10,506 bases of DNA from Legionellales bacterium UBA4722 (GCA_002404295.1 DHJK01000199.1:1-10506); one strand, 5' to 3'; counted from the first letter of the stretch, positions 1-7,684 are shown. The notes: generated from the sequence alone by a model not told the origin. A program made the numbers and translations.

Positions 1-488
1 GGGTTACTTGCTTTGCTATTATCGTACATTTGCCAAGAATCTGCCAATGGTTCATATAAATGAAAGAAATTTTTCAAACCCGACCTATATCTACGACGAA
101 TAGTTTCTTCTGGCACAGTGTGCCCTCCCATTTTGACTCTTTCTGCAACGCGCGAGATAGCAAGGTCAGGGCTTTCTAACAGTAAAAAAGTTAAATGAAA
201 AAAATAGCCTTTTTCTTTTAGTTTAGCAATCCATGGAGCAAAGGATCGGCTTGCTAGCGTCGTTTCAAAAGCAAAATTTTCATTGCTATCTGCTAGATGA
301 TGTATACGCTCTAACATGGCTTTGCCTGCTTGGATAGCAGCCTTTTCTGGCGCAAAGGCACTTAATCCTGCGGCAATCGTATCTGCATTAACAAAGTGTT
401 CGATTTGTAATGCTTTATCCAATAACACAGGTGCAGTAGTTGTTTTTCCAGCACCATTGGGACCTGCAATAATAATAACTTGTGGCAT
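1..488 (-). CDS. Zeta-toxin-like P-loop kinase (COG4185 type), 3' end cut by window edge
   Basis: This is a predicted ATPase/kinase of the COG4185 group, related to zeta toxins. Zeta toxins phosphorylate UDP-N-acetylglucosamine, but the substrate here is not known. I translated the minus strand from the ATG at 488; 162 codons are visible and the frame is still open at base 1. The N-terminus VIIIAGPNGAGKTT carries a Walker A motif at residues 9-16. It is followed by FVNADTIAAGLS (about 32-43), the family motif FAFETTLASRSF (about 73-84) and the basic RVKMGGHTVPEETIRRRYR region (about 122-140), all typical of COG4185. Family members are usually around 190-200 residues, so some 30 residues are probably missing. 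The start lies 11 bp after the stop of the kfrA-like gene, with a weak AAAGAG ribosome site overlapping the junction, which suggests translation from the kfrA message. Family assignment is confident; toxicity is inference. Confidence 0.9.
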   Translation of the reverse strand, partial: MPQVIIIAGPNGAGKTTTAPVLLDKALQIEHFVNADTIAAGLSAFAPEKAAIQAGKAMLERIHHLADSNENFAFETTLASRSFAPWIAKLKEKGYFFHLTFLLLESPDLAISRVAERVKMGGHTVPEETIRRRYRSGLKNFFHLYEPLADSWQMYDNSKASN

Positions 489-499
489 TAGTATACTCT

Positions 500-1564
500 T
501 TATGCTGATATCATGGACTGCATATGTTTTAGTTGTCCTTCTAGCTGCATTTTCTCTTGCATTAATTCCCAGTTTTGACTCGATAATAATTTAGTCTGCG
601 CTTGGAAATCTAGCAAGGTTTGTTTGATATCAGTGATCTGTTGATTCAAGGTCTTATTATCACTTTGTAAGGAAATAGTTTCAGCATATTTATTTTCTAA
701 TTTTTGTTCAGTTACTTTGCATTGTTGTTGCCAGTGTTTGCTGGAGTGCTGTAATTCAATGGTTTCTTTATTTAAATATTCAATCTTCTCAGTTAGTGTT
801 TTCACGGAATGAATGGATTGTTCACTTTGTTTTTCTAATTCAGCATGTGAATGAGTTAATAGGTTGAATTGTTGATTCATTTCAGCATACTTGGCTTTTT
901 GAATGACGGATTCTTCTTTAATGGTTTTTATTTCAAACATAAGCTGCTGTTTTTCTCGTTCGAACTGCTGCTGGTCTAAGGTTCTTTGTTCTCTAGCGGA
1001 TTCACGATAATGCTCTAGGTTTGCTTGCGTTTGAAGGTGCAATCGGTGCAGCTCCTCTACCCTGCTTTGCTTTTCTTGTAGTTGTGTTACCTGACCTTCG
1101 CATTTGTCATGCAAAGATTGATTTTCTTTGTGGGCAAATTCGAGTGCTTGTTCCATTGTTAATTTTTGAGTGGCAAGTGATGTTTTTTCTTGCTGCCACT
1201 GATTAAACAAAGTCTGCCAACGTTGGTTGTTGCTGCGGTACTTCTCGAGCTCTGCTTTTAACTCTACAATTTCTTGATTGTAGTTGGTCTCAATGGGTTC
1301 AAATCGTTGTATCGATTGGGTTAAGACACCTTCCCAGAGACCTTTCATCAAGGAGACAAGTGCTTCAGGTAATTGCGCGCTGGCTGCTAATTTACCGGTC
1401 GATGCTTCCATCTCTCGCCATTGGCGCAGATACTTATTGATAGTACCGATACTGCCGGTACCTAGATGAGTGCGGATGTTTTCGATGGTAATGCTCTTGC
1501 CCTGCCCTTTCAATTCATGAGTGGCTGCGGCGATATCTTGATATGTGACTCCGGGACGTGACAT
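500..1564 (-). CDS. KfrA-like DNA-binding coiled-coil protein
   Basis: This 354-residue protein has the KfrA architecture: an N-terminal helix-turn-helix region and a long alpha-helical coiled coil. Residues 5-50 (VTYQDIAAATHELKGQGKS, then IENIRTHLGTGSIGTINKYL) match the KfrA_N plasmid replication-region DNA-binding domain. From about residue 95 to 345 the protein is rich in Gln, Glu, Lys and Leu with heptad-like spacing and almost no Pro or Gly, as expected for a coiled coil. Plasmid KfrA proteins are autorepressors that bind their own promoter and aid partition. The start at 1564 is supported by AAAGGA six bases upstream. The zeta-like kinase gene follows after 11 bp, so the two are probably co-transcribed. 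Chromosomal relatives occur on integrated elements, so this does not prove a plasmid. Autoregulation is inferred from the family. Confidence 0.9.
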   Translation of the reverse strand: MSRPGVTYQDIAAATHELKGQGKSITIENIRTHLGTGSIGTINKYLRQWREMEASTGKLAASAQLPEALVSLMKGLWEGVLTQSIQRFEPIETNYNQEIVELKAELEKYRSNNQRWQTLFNQWQQEKTSLATQKLTMEQALEFAHKENQSLHDKCEGQVTQLQEKQSRVEELHRLHLQTQANLEHYRESAREQRTLDQQQFEREKQQLMFEIKTIKEESVIQKAKYAEMNQQFNLLTHSHAELEKQSEQSIHSVKTLTEKIEYLNKETIELQHSSKHWQQQCKVTEQKLENKYAETISLQSDNKTLNQQITDIKQTLLDFQAQTKLLSSQNWELMQEKMQLEGQLKHMQSMISA

Positions 1565-1596
1565 GTGAATTCCTTTTGTATGATTACGTTATTCAG

Positions 1597-1624
1597 AGTA
1601 TACCGTATCTGTATTAATTCTCAA
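1597..1624 (-). promoter_or_regulatory. Predicted sigma70 promoter of the kfrA-like/zeta-like operon
   Basis: Read on the minus strand, TTGAGA (1619-1624) and TATACT (1597-1602) are separated by 16 bp, close to the sigma70 consensus, and the start codon is 33 bp downstream of the -10 box. A 9-bp palindrome ATACCGTAT (1600-1608) overlaps the -10 box and could be part of an operator for the autoregulating KfrA-type protein. The operator role is inference. Confidence 0.6.
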
Positions 1625-1680
1625 TGCTTAACTTCTAATAAATCAATGCTATAGATAAGCATCATTATCTGTAGTGTCAA

Positions 1681-1694
1681 AAAATGATCATTTT
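1681..1694. repeat. 14-bp perfect palindrome between divergent genes
   Basis: AAAATGATCATTTT is a perfect 14-bp palindrome lying between the divergent kfrA-like gene and the 176-residue protein gene. It could be a regulator binding site, but it is AT-rich and may occur by chance. The rest of 1565-1929 holds the predicted promoters and no supported gene. Confidence 0.35.
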
Positions 1695-1768
1695 GTTTCA
1701 TTACAAATTTTGTCAGTTTCAGGAGCTCATCTAAATTCTTTTAACGCCCTATTTCGTCGAATGGTTAT

Positions 1769-1835
1769 TAGACCCTGTGAAAGTCATAGCCTATAATATC
1801 GGGGTATTGAACTTCTTGGTTTTAAGTTATATTTT
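1769..1835 (+). promoter_or_regulatory. Two possible tandem promoters for the 176-residue protein gene
   Basis: Candidate one is TAGACC (1769-1774), 17 bp, then a perfect TATAAT (1792-1797). Candidate two is TTGAAC (1807-1812), 17 bp, then TATTTT (1830-1835). Both have ideal spacing and lie 95-135 bp before the ATG at 1930. AT-rich DNA yields such matches by chance, so confidence is moderate. Confidence 0.4.
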
Positions 1836-1929
1836 ATGAATGATTCCTGGCTTCATAGGAAAAAGACATCGAGGCGCTGAAATTGAAAGTACAATTACGT
1901 GAGTTAGCTTATCTTACTAAGGAATAAAA

Positions 1930-2460
1930 ATGTCAACATTCACTCAGCTTATCGAACAAATTAAAACTTATATTTTACGTTGTAATTATGAAAAAAATTA
2001 CCCAGGCACGCAAGATGAACAAATGTCTTTACAAATCATAAAAGAGAATTATCAGAATTTATCGCCAGGCGATCAAAAAGATGTGCAAGATCACTATCAC
2101 ATTCTTTATAGTCAATCCGTTACTCCTTTTCAAAAAGATATTCTAGCAAAAGCGAAGGTATATGCAATGCAAGCTGCGGCTGTGGGTGCGATGGGCGGTG
2201 CTGTCGGTGGCGTTGTATTGGGCGCAGGGGTTTTTAAATCAGCGGTGGCAAGTGGAATTTGTGCTTTTGGCTTTAGCTTTTTTGCTAATCGAGAACTTGA
2301 GAAGTCAAATCAAGATGTAGCATTTGCAAAAAATAAAATACGGACTTTAGATCGAATAAATGCTATCTTTGGATGCTCTCTGCTCAGCTCAACAATAAAT
2401 TTATCACTCCCTAATTTGGATGAAGTGCGTTTACGGCATAGATTGCAAGGCTCTAGATAA
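1930..2460 (+). CDS. Uncharacterised 176-residue protein with glycine-rich hydrophobic hairpin
   Basis: I do not recognise this protein. The start is well supported: AAGGA at 1919-1923 lies six bases before the ATG. Residues 1-75 are hydrophilic and helical in character (for example LSPGDQKDVQDHYHILY at 44-60). Residues 79-118 form a hydrophobic block rich in Ala and Gly (AAAVGAMGGAVGGVVLGAGV, then a second stretch with GFSFFAN). This resembles a two-helix membrane hairpin or a glycine-zipper segment. The tail (119-176) is mixed and ends in basic residues (RLRHRLQGSR). There is no signal peptide. It is encoded alone, divergent from the kfrA-like gene, with no close downstream partner. Membrane association is inferred from composition; a small secreted effector or membrane-active protein are other possibilities. 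Confidence 0.75.
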   Translation: MSTFTQLIEQIKTYILRCNYEKNYPGTQDEQMSLQIIKENYQNLSPGDQKDVQDHYHILYSQSVTPFQKDILAKAKVYAMQAAAVGAMGGAVGGVVLGAGVFKSAVASGICAFGFSFFANRELEKSNQDVAFAKNKIRTLDRINAIFGCSLLSSTINLSLPNLDEVRLRHRLQGSR

Positions 2461-2670
2461 AAAATCAATGACAGTAGAAAATGTCATCAAGCATACGGCT
2501 AATGGGTGACCTAAATAGCATGTAAGAAAAATTGGATTTAAAAAAATAATATTCGATCACATCTTATGTTTACAAGAGTCACCTAAAAGTCAAATGCATT
2601 TACTTACGTTATTACACTTGAAAATTAATGAAAAATTTAAAGAACTGATAATCACCAATCAGAACTAATA

Positions 2671-2704
2671 TTTGAAATTGTCACTTTTGGAAGTCAATTT
2701 CAAA
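2671..2704. repeat. 10-bp perfect inverted repeat (hairpin)
   Basis: TTTGAAATTG (2671-2680) and CAATTTCAAA (2695-2704) are exact reverse complements around a 14-base loop. A second palindrome, AGATTT-C-AAATCT (2715-2727), and a 5-bp repeat CTGAT/ATCAG (2646-2663) lie close by. No T-run follows, so a terminator is unlikely. A protein-binding site or a mobile-element remnant is possible. Confidence 0.5.
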
Positions 2705-2814
2705 ATGAGGAAGTAGATTTCAAATCTCAAAAACACAGGGAATTTAATACGCTCCAACCTAATAGGGTCTAAGAAATCATTGGCTCCCACTGCATATGAG
2801 CAAGAGAGGTGCTT

Positions 2815-2886
2815 ATGACGATAACACCAGCATGGAAAGCTGAAACCATTGCTTTAAGGTTGAAGCGATCACTTAAGAACCGGTGA
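2815..2886 (+). CDS. Possible 23-residue basic small protein or gene fragment
   Basis: An ATG at 2815 is preceded five bases upstream by AGAGAGG (2803-2809), an unusually good ribosome site for this gap. The frame reads MTITPAWKAETIALRLKRSL then KNR before TGA. It has several Lys and Arg residues in the second half and no recognised family. It may be a small protein, a leader peptide or the stump of a decayed gene. I list it only because of the ribosome site. Confidence 0.2.
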   Translation: MTITPAWKAETIALRLKRSLKNR

Positions 2887-3210
2887 ATGGGATTTGCAAG
2901 AACCCTGCTAATGGGCTTCTAGTGTTTTTGTAAAGCATAATATATGTACATAATAGATATACATGGCTAATATCTTACAAAATATCCTGGATTACACCCA
3001 CATACTATTGTTTTTGTATAAGACATAATTCGCAGCGTTGATGTTATATAGAACAATAAACAAAAGATAAAATATATTAACCTGCATAATCGTATGCGTT
3101 GCTCCAAAAAAGGTAATTACTATATCATCAGCGTGCAAAAGAGAGCATTTAAAATTCTCTCTACAGAAACTCCGTGGATACGTATCTGTCATACACTTTA
3201 TGTTAGCATG

Positions 3211-3238
3211 CCATCTTGAACTCAAGATGGTTTTTAAA
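3211..3238 (+). terminator. Intrinsic terminator-like hairpin upstream of the propeller gene
   Basis: CCATCTTG (3211-3218) and CAAGATGG (3223-3230) form a perfect 8-bp stem with the 4-base loop AACT, followed by TTTTT at 3231-3235, then AAATA. This fits a rho-independent terminator on the plus strand. No gene ends just upstream. It may end an unannotated small RNA transcribed through about 2990-3235, or act as an attenuator in the leader of the propeller/lipase operon starting 70 bp downstream. Confidence 0.6.
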
Positions 3239-3301
3239 TAAAACATAAGTACATTACACTTTGTCCCACATTAATATATTAGAAATATAGAGAGCAGCCT
3301 T

Positions 3302-4516
3302 ATGAAAAAATTTAATTTTCTATTTATTTTGACTAGCATAATTTGTATCTATAGCAGCATTGCAACGACGGCTCATGCCAATGAAGACCCTTATTATAAA
3401 AACAATCCTGGTTGTGTTATCGACCGAGGTAATCCGGAACGTACAGGGGCCTATAATGAAAAATTATCGGATCATCCAAAAATCATGTGGGAAACAGATG
3501 CGCCTTCTCTGCATACACCCATTTGTGCTGGTAATCTTATCATCACAAATCCTTTGATGGCGTTTGATTCTATGAATGGTAAAAAAGTCTGGGATGCAAG
3601 TGCTAACACAGGAGATTTCAATCATGAGCCTACTTACTATAATGGCATCATTTTTTGGGATAAAATGTTTAGGAAAGAGAAGGATAGAAAAAAAACAGTT
3701 AATTTAATGAAGTATGATGCTAAAACAGGCATGCCTTTCTACCAGAAAAGGTTTGGTACAAATAGTGCTGTCGGTGTATTTATTTATAATAACATTGCTT
3801 ACATTAGCCTCTATGGTGATGGATTGACTGCATATGATTTAAAAACAGATAAAGTTCTTTGGAAAAGCAACTCAATTGCGAATTTGGAGGGGATATCAAC
3901 GGATGGTAATATGCTTTTCTTTGCGCTCCCAAACGGCGGTGTATATGCAATGGATATCAAAAATGGTCGACTAGTATGGAATGATAATACATTTTTTGAA
4001 ATGGGTTTTGTGACGGTAGGAAAAGAGAACGTGTATGTACGTTTTCGGCCGTTTTTAGATTTTAAAGAAGGTATTATCGCTTATGATAAAAAAACAGGGA
4101 AAATCATTTGGCAACGCTATTTCGATTATGTGCCTGGCTTTAATAAAAACGGCTATTTTTCAAGTCTTACACTTCATAAAGACAAATTGTTTTTTTCAAA
4201 TATAGTAGAAGAAAGCATTCCTTTCACGAATCCAACTCGCTATTCGCCCGTCGGAGGTGGAGTCTATGCGCTAGATGCGCAAACTGGTCAACTTATCTGG
4301 CATAAGGAGATAGCTCCGTTTACAGCGCCTATCAGTATAAATAATATCTTGTATGTAGGCGGACAAAATATTCTCTATGCACTAGATGAAGATACCGGTA
4401 AAGAACGTTGGCAGTTAAATGTAAAAGGTGACGTAACGCTTCTTATGCCGTATCAGAATAAGCTCTTTTTAAAACTAGGCATGTACAAGAGTGGGAAATT
4501 ATTAGCTATTTCCTAA
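3302..4516 (+). CDS. Secreted PQQ-like beta-propeller repeat protein
   Basis: This 404-residue protein has a type I signal peptide: MKK, a hydrophobic core (5-20), and a likely cut after ATTAHA at residue 26. The sequence SIIC at 12-15 is a poor lipobox, so it is probably a soluble periplasmic or exported protein rather than a lipoprotein like BamB. At least seven PQQ-like blade motifs follow: MAFDSMNGKKVW (86-97), MKYDAKTG (136-143), LTAYDLKTDKVLW (175-187), VYAMDIKNGRLVW (214-226), IIAYDKKTGKIIW (258-270), VYALDAQTGQLIW (321-333) and LYALDEDTGKERW (358-370). Its length and repeats fit a seven- or eight-bladed propeller. Mature Cys38 and Cys75 could form a disulfide. Such repeats usually form binding scaffolds, and I see no basis for calling it a dehydrogenase. 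The ribosome site is weak (AGAGAG). The lipase gene follows 31 bp after its stop, suggesting an operon. Confidence 0.88.
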   Translation: MKKFNFLFILTSIICIYSSIATTAHANEDPYYKNNPGCVIDRGNPERTGAYNEKLSDHPKIMWETDAPSLHTPICAGNLIITNPLMAFDSMNGKKVWDASANTGDFNHEPTYYNGIIFWDKMFRKEKDRKKTVNLMKYDAKTGMPFYQKRFGTNSAVGVFIYNNIAYISLYGDGLTAYDLKTDKVLWKSNSIANLEGISTDGNMLFFALPNGGVYAMDIKNGRLVWNDNTFFEMGFVTVGKENVYVRFRPFLDFKEGIIAYDKKTGKIIWQRYFDYVPGFNKNGYFSSLTLHKDKLFFSNIVEESIPFTNPTRYSPVGGGVYALDAQTGQLIWHKEIAPFTAPISINNILYVGGQNILYALDEDTGKERWQLNVKGDVTLLMPYQNKLFLKLGMYKSGKLLAIS

Positions 4517-4547
4517 AGAGCCCCCCGTTAATTAAAAAGAGGTGACT

Positions 4548-7500
4548 ATGCAGAGCCACTATATGTATGCTTTATTAAGTCTTAATGTATATGATAATCC
4601 ACAAAATAATCTTCCAACTGGATGGAAAGAGTTTACATTTAATGGCGTGCCATTAATACCAAGTGATGATTTTTATGCGTTTCCTTATATTAACACAACG
4701 CTCAAAAAAATTATTATTGCTTTTAGAGGAACTCTGACTCTTGAAAATTATGTAAAAGAGGATATTGAAATAGTATTCAATAATCTACCCCCGTCATTTG
4801 TAAGCTACGCAGTACCTTTTGTAGATGCCGTAAAAGCTGAGGCGATTCAACAATATCCTGACTTTGAAATCAGTTTTACAGGACATTCACTAGGCGCAAT
4901 CCTCGCAGAATTATGTGCTGCTAAATATAAGAAGCAGGCAGTCACTTTTGAGAGTCCTGGATCAGGAACTATGATTGATGAATTAGTCAAAAAAGCACAG
5001 CTATCTCTAGAAACACCTACACTAGCAGCAAAAAATATTATTAGTTACCAAGCCGCGATCAGCTCTATTAATAGACATAATCCCTATCTTGGAACACGTA
5101 TTCGGCTTTATCCTGCCCCTACTTTCATTGACCCGCTGCTTGTTTCTTACGAATATGCTACTCCCCTCATTAATCCATGCGGTTCGCTGGATCTACCCAC
5201 ACCAAGTATTTTTGGACAATATTCTACTCGCCAGCATCAAATGAAAGAGTTGTTAGCACAGTTTGATCCAGAAGAGGGGGCGCTTGTTTATACCCTATAT
5301 CCTCCATTTGAACAGGATGGCTCAAACCATGGTTACAATTATGCCTACAATATGTGGCTAAACTACGATGAAAATCCTTATTATTGGGACAAAGCGATAG
5401 AGAAAATGTATTTTCCAGTTTGTGGTTACCGCCAAACACTGCAAGTTTATAAAGAGAATTATATTCAAAGAGGGCTGCATCGAAATATACACGCGGACCA
5501 ACAAACCGGTATTACTATCAATGCTCCCGGCAGCTCTCATTATCCGGCTTTGACTATCTGGGGCACCACCAACAGCAAAGACACATTAATTTTTGGCAAA
5601 GGAAAATTTAACGTTATCGCGTATGGCTTCAATACCTACAAGTTCACACGAGATGCAGAAGTCAGTTGTGATGTAGAGCAAATGACATTGGATAGTAATC
5701 GCGAAAGCAGTTTGTTGATAGGCGATCAAGGGGTGCAAGGGTATGCACTTAATTATAATACTCCTTCAAAATTCAAACCTACATTATATTTATCCAATGG
5801 TTTGAAAGTGCCATGGGTTCGTACGCCAGATGAAACAAAAGAAACGCATCATATTTCTATTGGTGACCGTGCTTCTATTTCAGACCCAGATTTTGCGGTT
5901 GATTTTCCAACAGTACGTTTTAGTAATTCACCTTCGGGTCAATTTAATATATTAGCAGGCGAGGCTTATCAGTATAACGGGCCAGGCTGGCTGGCTGCCT
6001 CTTCAAAAGGCCTGCTTTACAACTTTACTATTAAAGAATCTCAGTATTGGACTCTCTATCAACAAACATTGTTAGGGGAGGTCGTCGGTGAAAACCAAGT
6101 ACCAACTAAATATTATATGAGCGAATGTAATAAAGATATTGTGTTTCTTCCAATACAAATTTATGAAAAAGAGGGAACACTTCATTTTTTCTCTATAGCT
6201 TATTGCCAAAAATTGATACGCGATGGAGTAGGACGTGTTATAGGGGCATCTGGTGATGTAGATCAGCATATCGATTTTATAGATAGTGGAAAAAAAGTGT
6301 TTTCTTGCGAAAACCCTTCAGATTTTTCTGCACAATTTAATAATTTTGAAGGAGGTTTTGAATGCGGTATAAATAAAAAATCATTTATCCTTATGCCTTC
6401 AATGCAATATCCATTAAAATCTGGATATAGACTTATTACTACTAATCCTGAAACCCCTAACACTAACTTGCAGCTGAATGAACGCGATATCAGATCGAAA
6501 AGCGATTCTTATATACTCAACAGAGACAATAATCGGCTATTTAACTTAATATCACCGTTATCCCAAGATTATAATCATTACTATTTTTCGGGCGCTGTAT
6601 TGCCAAATGGCGATTCTCTTATTGTTGGGTTTAATTCTGACCTTATTGGTAAGTTGGCACCAACAACAGTTTTATTGATTCATTCTATGGTTAATAGCTC
6701 ATCATATTCTATTTATTGGGAAACATCCAGCCTTGCCTATTTTAAATCTACTGAAGTGGCTCCTCTGTCAACGATGGTGTCTGCATTTATATTACCCGAA
6801 TCTGTCACAACTACAGCCAGCACCGCTTTGACAACCGCAACTATGCAGACTGATTTTCTAAAAACACTATGGATTACGGAAGGAGTTCTGTCCTGTGTTC
6901 AGGGTGCTGGAGCGCAAGCAGTAATTAGCGTAATGAGTCAAGTCACCACAGCAGCGGCTACTCAAATAGGCTATTCAGATAATACGGCGCAGAAAGCCAG
7001 TCAGGTATTTTATTATACTAGCATATTTTGCTTGCAGTTTTATTTACAATATAATCGGGATAAAGACGCTGCACCCTATCAAGCTATAGCGAAAGATGCA
7101 ACCGAAAGTGCAGTCACAGATATTCTTATTTTACTAGCGGTTAACATGATGCTAAGCGGGGTTAAAAATATTTTTCATTGGTTAAACAAAAGATGTGAAA
7201 GCTATCAATGGCGACAAACAAGTAAAATTTTAAAACCGATAAGTGATATTGCAGAGTACGCCTCTTATGGCTATCATTTTTATAAAAACAGCGCAGCTGA
7301 AACAGCGGCAGCTATAGTAACAGGTGTTGCTACACAAAAAGTAACGGAGCTAGTCTGTCAACGTACTGTTGCTTCCTTTTTTAAATCACATCAAAAAAGT
7401 TTATTATCAAGAAAAAATGATCATGAGACGGAAGGCCAGCCTTCTCATCACCCATTACCAAATCCAGAAAAAAAGCAGCAAGACTATCATTCATTTTCAG

Positions 7501-7682
7501 AGTCTTCTTCATCTACACCAGAAGTTCTTTCCTCTCTGTCCGTGAAATCGCTCCCTGATCAAGAAAATAAACGTAGCGCATTTGTAGCATTGTCGATATA
7601 TAACAAAAAAATATTTAGTCACGTTACTGCTCCCCCAGTAAATGGTAGGACGCCAAATAGAAAATTTTGTGCAGTAATGTAA
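4548..7682 (+). CDS. Large class 3 lipase-like protein with C-terminal CaaX motif
   Basis: This 1044-residue protein begins with an alpha/beta-hydrolase domain of the Lipase_3 type. It has the oxyanion-region motif IIIAFRGT (55-62) and the nucleophile elbow FTGHSLGAILAELCAAKY (110-127) with Ser114. I could not assign the catalytic Asp and His with certainty. I choose the ATG at 4548 because AGAGG at 4538-4542 is well spaced for it; the in-frame GTG at 4542 overlaps that ribosome site. Residues 280-760 are beta-rich and unrecognised. Hydrophobic stretches occur at about 772-810, 820-835 and 857-878. A Ser-rich linker (about 981-1005) precedes the end FCAVM, so the last four residues, Cys-Ala-Val-Met, form a CaaX box of the kind host farnesyltransferase modifies. 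There is no signal peptide, so export by a type IV or other secretion system is inferred. It probably shares a transcript with the propeller gene. Likely role: a membrane-targeted lipase or phospholipase effector. Confidence 0.85.
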   Translation: MQSHYMYALLSLNVYDNPQNNLPTGWKEFTFNGVPLIPSDDFYAFPYINTTLKKIIIAFRGTLTLENYVKEDIEIVFNNLPPSFVSYAVPFVDAVKAEAIQQYPDFEISFTGHSLGAILAELCAAKYKKQAVTFESPGSGTMIDELVKKAQLSLETPTLAAKNIISYQAAISSINRHNPYLGTRIRLYPAPTFIDPLLVSYEYATPLINPCGSLDLPTPSIFGQYSTRQHQMKELLAQFDPEEGALVYTLYPPFEQDGSNHGYNYAYNMWLNYDENPYYWDKAIEKMYFPVCGYRQTLQVYKENYIQRGLHRNIHADQQTGITINAPGSSHYPALTIWGTTNSKDTLIFGKGKFNVIAYGFNTYKFTRDAEVSCDVEQMTLDSNRESSLLIGDQGVQGYALNYNTPSKFKPTLYLSNGLKVPWVRTPDETKETHHISIGDRASISDPDFAVDFPTVRFSNSPSGQFNILAGEAYQYNGPGWLAASSKGLLYNFTIKESQYWTLYQQTLLGEVVGENQVPTKYYMSECNKDIVFLPIQIYEKEGTLHFFSIAYCQKLIRDGVGRVIGASGDVDQHIDFIDSGKKVFSCENPSDFSAQFNNFEGGFECGINKKSFILMPSMQYPLKSGYRLITTNPETPNTNLQLNERDIRSKSDSYILNRDNNRLFNLISPLSQDYNHYYFSGAVLPNGDSLIVGFNSDLIGKLAPTTVLLIHSMVNSSSYSIYWETSSLAYFKSTEVAPLSTMVSAFILPESVTTTASTALTTATMQTDFLKTLWITEGVLSCVQGAGAQAVISVMSQVTTAAATQIGYSDNTAQKASQVFYYTSIFCLQFYLQYNRDKDAAPYQAIAKDATESAVTDILILLAVNMMLSGVKNIFHWLNKRCESYQWRQTSKILKPISDIAEYASYGYHFYKNSAAETAAAIVTGVATQKVTELVCQRTVASFFKSHQKSLLSRKNDHETEGQPSHHPLPNPEKKQQDYHSFSESSSSTPEVLSSLSVKSLPDQENKRSAFVALSIYNKKIFSHVTAPPVNGRTPNRKFCAVM

Positions 7683-7684
7683 TC

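Larger units (their letters stand above)
2461..3301. other. Gene-poor 840-bp region with many inverted repeats
   Basis: I see no convincing gene here on either strand. The plus strand has short frames that shift into each other (about 2519-2665 and 2641-2772) without a recognisable family, which could be decayed coding sequence. Inverted repeats are frequent: 2468-2487, 2646-2663, 2671-2704, 2715-2727, 2943-2952, 3140-3162, 3177-3186 and the terminator-like 3211-3238. The minus-strand 84-codon frame at 2992-3246 lacks a ribosome site and overlaps the hairpin, so I do not call it. Confidence 0.5.

Noticed and set aside
316..594. 92-codon plus-strand frame
   Set aside because: It lies antisense to the zeta-like kinase and the end of the kfrA-like gene, both well supported by motifs.
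1859..1927. 22-codon open stretch (EKDIEALKLKVQLRELAYLT...) ending just before the ATG at 1930
   Set aside because: A TAG lies directly before it and there is no start codon, so it cannot be a gene alone; at most a fragment.
2468..2487. Hairpin ATGACA/TGTCAT as terminator of the 176-residue protein gene
   Set aside because: The stem is only 6 bp and no T-run follows.
2992..3246. 84-codon minus-strand frame with a hydrophobic C-terminal half
   Set aside because: It has no ribosome site, no recognisable family, and its first codons overlap the terminator-like hairpin at 3211-3230.
3302..4516. Quinoprotein (PQQ-dependent) dehydrogenase or BamB
   Set aside because: Only the generic propeller repeats are visible, without dehydrogenase active-site features, and the signal peptide lacks a proper lipobox for BamB.
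4542..4547. GTG at 4542 as start of the lipase
   Set aside because: The GTG overlaps the AGAGGTG ribosome site that is correctly spaced for the ATG at 4548.
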